From contig JBNGIS010020660.1 in NCBI GenBank assembly GCA_049999725.1, positions 1 to 51,522 of the forward strand: a stretch of 51,522 nucleotides of DNA, in the 5' to 3' direction. Made by a program: the position numbers and the translations under genes. Positions 46,506 through 51,522 of this stretch are shown here, one piece after another. The notes under the pieces are model-generated. The model saw nothing but the letters and a program-made list of their open reading frames with translations, had not been told where the DNA came from and did not search any database. The first letter of the stretch is position 1. Each line of letters begins with the position of its first letter. This DNA comes from Haplomitrium mnioides (taxonomy: Eukaryota > Marchantiophyta > Haplomitriopsida > Calobryales).

Positions 46506-46989
46506 AGTCATTTAATATTTTTGTTATATATTTTACATTTTCAAGTATATTGTAATTTAAGATTATTATTTTATAAAGTATGTGATAATTTTCTAAAGAA
46601 ACTTGTTGAATTTATCTGCCATCTTGAACTTTTTACTATAAATCATTCCAAGTTGAATGTTATTTTTTGTAAATGAAACTTAAATCTTTAGTTAATATTT
46701 TCATTTGCTTTGTAAAAATATTTTCCTCTCCAAAATGTAAATATGTTGTTTCCAACTTTATTGTTTTCTAAAAGAGTTTAAGGTTATTGTTTCGCATCTG
46801 CTTCAATGGACTAATTATTGTGTTCTTGTCGGGACTTTGATGTATAACTTAAAACCTTTAGCGTGGTTGGACTCGCATGTGAAGCTTTGTATTTGTTCTA
46901 CTTTTAGATTTCGAATAATAAATCAAAATCTTTTACGTGCGTTAAGTTTGTAGTCTTAAAATAGAACGCTTACAGTCTGTACTCTTGAT
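46506..46989 (+). other. 3' flank of the transposase gene
   Basis: AT-rich DNA conserved in copy C (about 50600-51040, inverted). No gene is visible. It probably contains the transposase 3' untranslated region. Confidence 0.5.
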
Positions 46990-47215
46990 TGTAGAAGTGT
47001 GAGCCCTATGCGCATATAGACTTTGATTCGCAAGTCATAGTGTCGTGTGTACAAAAACTCTTCTGCAAAACCTAAAACCTAGGTTCTTGTCAGTCTTTGT
47101 TGTGGAGAATTGAGATGGTGAGTTTGGATTTCCATGCGCGCATAGACTTTGGGGTAGAGTGCTCACATATTGAGCTTGGATTCCTATGTGCGCATAGACT
47201 TTTGGGTGGAAGTTC
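46990..47215 (+). repeat. Right subterminal palindrome array, copy 1
   Basis: Three clear units (near 47005, 47132 and 47192), each followed by GACTTT. CCATGCGCGCATAG at 47132 is nearly a full palindrome. Copy A has about six units here, so unit number varies between copies. Confidence 0.8.
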
Positions 47216-48082
47216 AAGCCTTCCACAAGTTCTACTTCTTATATACAACCCTCAAGCTTCTTCATACAAAGACTACCGATTACAATTTAGTTTGTACACT
47301 AGTCATAGAGTATTTTGTTGATCTTGAGACCTTTGTTTAGTTGAATCAAGTCTAAAACTTGGAGACATTTCTTGTTTACACTCTTAATTCAATCTACTTA
47401 GCTACTTCCTTTTTGATTCTAAACTATGATACGTTTGTGTATTTGCTTCGTTGAATTATGAAATATTTTAAAATGTTGAAACCTTTTTTAAAGCCCACGT
47501 TAACTTTTGAGTGCATGGATCTTCAACTACAAGTGAAAGCTTCTTTCTTGCTTCAACTTTAAAATAAAGCTCTTAAATCCATACAATGTTTCATTTTCTT
47601 CATTTTTGTGTTTACCATTGCAAACTCATCCCCTTGACTTCTAGTCTCTTTGGGCTTTTTCTTTATGTTTTTTTATTTTTTTCCAAAACAAAAGTTTGAA
47701 AGAGCACCATGTCTACTCGCGTTTAGAGTTTGTGCAATCAATTATATTTGAAAATAGTTTCTTGTGACGTGTATTTCAGTTTTTGGGCTTAGAATTGTAG
47801 TCAATGATAAATGCAATTTTTTGGTGAAAACTTACCATAATTTTTATACTTTTCATCAAATTCAAGTTTTCCAATATTTTCATAAAAGCTAATAATATTG
47901 ATTGATTTTGCATAGCAAAATTGACTCTCACTCTATCATGCTTGTTGAAACGGCCAAAAACAAGCCTCAAAAACTCATGTGCTTTTTGTTTTTTGAAGAT
48001 AATATCGTTTTATATGTTTTTTGAGTTCAAAAGTCACAATTTTTCCCAAAAAAAAGAAAAAAACTTTTGTTTTGAGTAGTGT
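47216..48082 (+). other. Right subterminal AT-rich region, copy 1
   Basis: Non-coding DNA, conserved in copies A (361-1201) and C (49377-50200, inverted). Includes GAAAGAGCACCATGTCTAC near 47698 and TTCTTGTGACGTGTATTT near 47757. The short open frames here are not conserved. Confidence 0.6.
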
Positions 48083-48108
48083 GTTCCTAGTTCAAAGTAG
48101 CAGCTCTT
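48083..48108 (-). repeat. Right terminal inverted repeat, copy 1
   Basis: Read on the minus strand it contains CTGCTACTTTGAAC, pairing with the left end at 39558-39590. Confidence 0.7.
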
Positions 48109-48339
48109 TATTATCCAAATTTTGTTGTAGATATCCTTGTAGCTTTATTTTTTTCTTATGCCCCTCTTTTCCCTTTTTCCTTTATTTACTTATGCTCTAT
48201 TTGTTCTTTGCTTTGCTCTATTTTTTATTGCTCTTATGCCCTTCGTTACTGTATTGAACTTGAAGTCAATGTTCTTTAATTTTTTATATCTCCTTTATTT
48301 AAGCCAATTTTGGTTTGAATTTTGCCATTGACTTCTATA

Positions 48340-49343
48340 TGAGCCATTTTTGTCTTCAGATCATGTACTTAGCCTTTCTAAAGCTCCAGAAAGCTGCTAA
48401 GCCCACAAAAAAAGTGGGTGACATTTGTCTCATGGTGATTGTTCTAAAGAAAAGAGGAAAAAATAGAGTTTGTATAGATTTCAAGAAGTTAAATGATGTG
48501 ATAATGAATGATTTCCATCTTACGCTATTTATTGATGGCATCTTGGATGCAGTGGTAGGGAAGGAATGTTTTTCTCTTATGGATAGATTTAGTGGATATA
48601 ATTGGATTTCTATTCATTGAGAGGATCAAGACAAGACTACGTTTACCACGGGTTGATGAACATATGTATATAAGTTGATGACATTTGGGCTATGTAATGC
48701 ACGTGGGACATTTACCCAACTAATGACTATTCTATTTAAAGATTGTTTGTGAATCTTTATGGAAGTGTTACTTGATGATTTATGTGTTCATTCAACTACT
48801 GGAAGTCATTTCAGTTTTCTTTAGAAATGCTTTGATTAGTCTCAAAATTTTAGAATCTATTTGCATCCAAAGAAGTGTTGCTTTGGAATGTCTCAAAGAA
48901 TCTTGTTGGAGTATAAAATTTCAAAAGAATGGATTACATTAAATATGACAAAGGTAAAAGTAACTGTGAATTTTCCAGTTTTGACTAATCTAAGGGAGTA
49001 TGTAGGTTTCTTGGTTGCATGGGATATGACCAAAGAATGATAGAATGTTAAGTTTGGATTGTTGAACCACTAACAAAATTACTTCAAAAAAATGAAGAGT
49101 GGAATTGGAAGGAAGAATATCATGAAGTATTCGAGGAATTGAAGCAAAAGTTGACTACTACTCATATCATGGTGGTACTAGATTGGAAGAAGAAATTCCA
49201 TATATATGTTGATGCATGTGGAACTGCGATAGGAGTAGTGTTGAGCAAGAAAGAAGAAAGTAAGAATGAGCATCCAATTTATTATATAAGTCAATATATA
49301 TCTATGCTAGAGAGGAATTACCATACCATTGAAAGAGACAATT
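48340..49343 (+). pseudogene. Ty3/gypsy RT-RNase H fragment of a second lineage (G5)
   Basis: RT blocks: NRVCIDFKKLNDVIMND (near 48465), MDRFSGYN (near 48580), TTFTT and then a YLDD-like LLDDLCVHS (near 48765). RNase H follows: FHIYVDACGTAIGVVL (near 49200) and NEHPIYYISQYIS. It breaks off at 49343 after NYHTIERDN, exactly where TIR copy C begins. DRFSGYN and VCIDFKKLN place it closer to non-chromodomain gypsy lineages than to G1-G4. Stops and frameshifts make it inactive. Integrase and LTRs are not seen. Confidence 0.8.
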
Positions 49344-49376
49344 AACAACCGCTACTTTGAACCAGAAACAGGCTAC
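49344..49376 (+). repeat. Terminal inverted repeat, copy C
   Basis: AACAACCGCTACTTTGAACC, followed by AGAAACAGGCTA. This copy keeps the CpG (CCGCTAC) that other ends have lost as CCACTAC or CTGCTAC, so it may be closest to the ancestral end. Confidence 0.8.
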
Positions 49377-50199
49377 TTAAAACATGAACTTTTTTCTTTT
49401 TTGGGAAAAATTGTGATTTTTCATATAAAAAAACATAAAAAACGAGGTTAATTTTTAAAAACAAAAAAAACATGAGTTTTTTGGGTTTGTTTCTGGTCGT
49501 TTCAATAAGTATAATAGAGAAAAAGTTGATTTTTTATGCAAAATCAATCAATATTATTAGTTTTTATGAAAACATTGGAAAACTCGAATTTTTTTTAAAT
49601 CATAAAAATTGCGGTAATTTTTCATCAAAAATTTGCATTTATCATTGATTACAATTCTAAGCCTAAAAGTTTAAATACACGTCACAAGAAACTATTTTGA
49701 AATATGTTTGATTGCACAAACTTGTGGCGCGCGCAGACATGATGCTCTTTTGAACATTTTTGTTGGAAAAATATTACAAAAAACAAAGAAAAATCTTAAG
49801 AGGACTAGAAGTCAAGGGAATGAGTTCGCAATGGTAAGCAAAAAAAACTAAGAAAAAGAAACATTGCATTGATTTAAGAGCTTTATTTTAAACGTCTAGA
49901 AGAAAAGAAGCTTTCAAATTAAGTTGAAAATCTATGTAATCAAAAGTGAATGTAGGCTTTCAAAAAGGTTCCAGCGATTAAAAATATTTCATAGTTCAAC
50001 GAAGCATATACAAAAACGTATCATAGTTCTGAATGAATAAGGTAGTAGCTTAGGAGATTGCATTAAGATTGTAAATAGGAAACATGTTCAAGTTTTAGAC
50101 ATGATTCAACTAAACAAAGGTCTGAAGATCTACAAAAGAGTCTTTGTATGAAGAAACTTAAGGGTTATGTAGGAGAAGTAGATCTTTTGGAAGGCGTGG

Positions 50200-50575
50200 A
50201 CTTCCACCCCAAAGTTTATGCGCACATAGGAATCCAAGCTCTCAACATGTGAACACTCCACCCCAAAGTCTAAACGCGCTTAAGAATCTAAGCTCAACAA
50301 GTGAACACTCCACCCCAAAGTCTATGCGTGCATAAGAATCCGAACTCACCAACTCAACACTCCACCCAAAAGTCTAGGCGCACTTAGGAATCCGAACTCA
50401 CCGTCTGAACACTCCACTCCAAAGTCTATGCACACATAGGAATCCAAACTCACCAGCTCAACACTCCACAACAAAGACTGACAAGAAGCTAGGTTTTAGG
50501 TTCCGTAGAGGAGTTTTTGTACATTATACATTTTTCTTGCAAATCAAAGTCTATGCACCCATAGGGTTCACACTT
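50200..50575 (-). repeat. Right subterminal palindrome array, copy C
   Basis: About six units, each with CACTCCACCCCAAAGTCTA before the palindrome on the plus strand. Variants include AAACGCGCTTAAG and TATGCGTGCATAAG. Confidence 0.85.
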
Positions 50576-51043
50576 CTACAACCAAGGATACAGACTGTAA
50601 ACAATCTATTTTTGCAATCTACGTATGCAAAAGAATTCGATTTCTAATTCGGAATCTAAAAGTAAAAAACAGGTACAAAGCTCTTCTTCTTAGTCAAACA
50701 ACGCTAAAGATTTAAATTTTTACAACAAAGTCTTAAAAAGAAAAACAATTTAGTCAACTTGGGCTCATGCTTCACCGAGATAATAACTTTAAAAGTTAAA
50801 AACAAAATACATTTATTTTGGAGATGAAAATATTTCTACAAAACAAATAAAAATATTAACTATGAATTAAAGTTCATTTATAGAGAATAACATTCAACTT
50901 GGAATGATTTACGGTCACAAGTTCAAGTTTGCCAAAAATCCAACAAGTTACTAAAAACGATTTTCAAATACTTTTAGAAATGATACTCTTAAATTATACA
51001 AGATTTGCAAATACAAAATATAGAACAAAATTCTTGAAGTACT

Positions 51044-51522
51044 TTAGTCGCTGGTCTCGATTTCTTCGGATTCAGCTTCAGAAGTTTCATCAAGGTTTGT
51101 TTGATCTGTCTCAGTGTTAATGACACTATTTGAATCTCTTTGAAACATTTTAGGATTGAGGGCTTTTTGTCTTTCGTACTCAAATAGATTTTCTTTAATG
51201 GTAACGAGAGTGGTTTTCCTCAATTGGTTTTTGTAGATGAGCAGAAAATCAAATGACAGAATCGTGATTTGTGTCAAATCAAGTATATTAATATGTAACT
51301 TAGATTTGCATTTCCCTCTTGTTGCTGCTATTTTTTTGTGAAGTATTGACCAGAAAATGCATCTTCAGCATATTTTGAAAATCATTACAAGTGTTTGATT
51401 GTTGTGAAAGTAGAAAGGTAAATTATGCTTCGAGTCGTCATCTTTTTTTGTTCATGGATGTAGGCCACAATCTCTTGTTGGGCAAGAAAAAAGTCATTCC
51501 ACCATTGAATATCAAAATCTGT
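51044..51522 (-). pseudogene. C-terminal part of transposase gene, copy C
   Basis: The frame up to 51277 contains ITILSFDFLL, KENLFEYERQK and a Glu/Ser-rich acidic tail ending EIETSD, with its stop at 51044-51046. This shows that the acidic tail, not the alternative frame of copy 1, is the ancestral C-terminus. Further sequence to 51522 aligns with 45716-45885 and 46175-46272 of copy 1, with a deletion between them. Confidence 0.7.

Larger units (their letters stand above)
39558..48108 (+). mobile_element. TIR DNA transposon with two divergent genes (copy 1)
   Basis: An end-to-end copy of about 8.55 kb. Both ends carry the same inverted block (CTGCTACTTTGAAC inward), which also marks the ends of copies A and C. 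From left: TIR, subterminal palindrome array, methyltransferase gene (minus strand, 43234-40560), divergent promoter, putative transposase gene (plus strand, 43699-46505), second subterminal array, AT-rich tail, TIR. Target duplication is uncertain: CTTTACTAA (39551-39559) and CTTTATTAT (48106-48114) match at 7 of 9 positions but overlap the presumed TIR edge. Superfamily unassigned. Both genes are broken, and the ParB-like part of the left gene is deleted, so this copy is not autonomous. Confidence 0.8.
49344..51522 (-). mobile_element. Right half of TIR transposon, copy C (inverted)
   Basis: Starting with the TIR at 49344, this reads (on the minus strand) as the right half of the element: subterminal DNA, palindrome array (50200-50575), 3' flank, then the transposase C-terminus to the window edge. 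Relative to copy 1 it lacks about 290 bp corresponding to roughly 45885-46175, which includes the PFWVAKVL module. It begins within the gypsy RNase H frame, consistent with insertion there. The other end lies outside the window, so the target duplication cannot be checked. Confidence 0.82.

Noticed and set aside
39551-48114. Nine-bp target duplication of copy 1
   Set aside because: CTTTACTAA and CTTTATTAT match at only 7 of 9 positions and overlap bases conserved among TIR ends, so I do not rely on it.
48021-48257. 78-codon hydrophobic protein
   Set aside because: It crosses the end of the transposon into T-rich flank, is not conserved in other copies and is compositionally biased.

Overview
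The window is nuclear DNA of a plant, almost certainly a large, repeat-rich genome. The evidence is several decayed Ty3/gypsy retrotransposons of chromovirus type (gag-pro-RT-RNase H-integrase-chromodomain), plant-type telomere-like CCCTAAA runs inside a satellite, AT-rich sequence with few CpGs, and inactivating stops that fit C-to-T loss at CAG (CHG) sites. I cannot name the species. I see no intact host gene, tRNA or rRNA.

Layout. 1-1233: right end of a large terminal-inverted-repeat (TIR) DNA transposon (copy A). 1234-5300: AT-rich, unassigned, with one copy of an unknown repeat (family X). 5300-7550: gypsy fragment, minus strand. 7551-11275: internal piece of the same TIR transposon (copy 2). 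11276-14400: GC-richer block of unknown origin. 14468-16325: gypsy fragment, minus strand. 16326-20478: gypsy copy, plus strand, ending in an LTR. 20479-29313: satellite of about 8.8 kb. 29388-34454: AT-rich, with a second family-X copy on the minus strand. 34455-34663: LINE-like tail with a 14-bp target duplication. 35015-39130: the most complete gypsy copy, minus strand. 39558-48108: an end-to-end copy of the TIR transposon (copy 1). 48340-49343: reverse transcriptase/RNase H of a different gypsy lineage. 49344-51522: copy C of the TIR transposon, inverted and apparently inserted in that RNase H gene.

The main result is the TIR transposon, about 8.5 kb in copy 1. It carries two divergently transcribed genes around a promoter of about 460 bp with a candidate TATA box on each side. 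The leftward gene, pieced together by comparing copies 1 and 2, encodes an unknown N-terminal region, a basic/Ser-rich linker, a ParB-like domain (GGNH signature) and a beta-class DNA amino-methyltransferase. In the methyltransferase a DIPY catalytic motif is followed by QKP and a D-L-x-S-x-SGT SAM-binding motif, and the frame continues across a small intron. The rightward gene encodes a putative transposase with three aspartate-containing blocks (DAIDQ, QLDNT, DQIDQ) and a C-terminal module beginning PFWVAKVL.

Arrays of a GCGC-centred palindrome (CTATGCGCGCATAG or GTCCATGCGCGCATGGAC) occur about every 1-3 kb through the element, but only in introns and subterminal DNA. A ParB-like protein joined to a DNA methyltransferase, on a transposon studded with CpG-rich palindromes, suggests a self-marking or site-recognition system. 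The protein homologies are read by eye. The function is inference. Every copy seen here is broken by stops, frameshifts or deletions.
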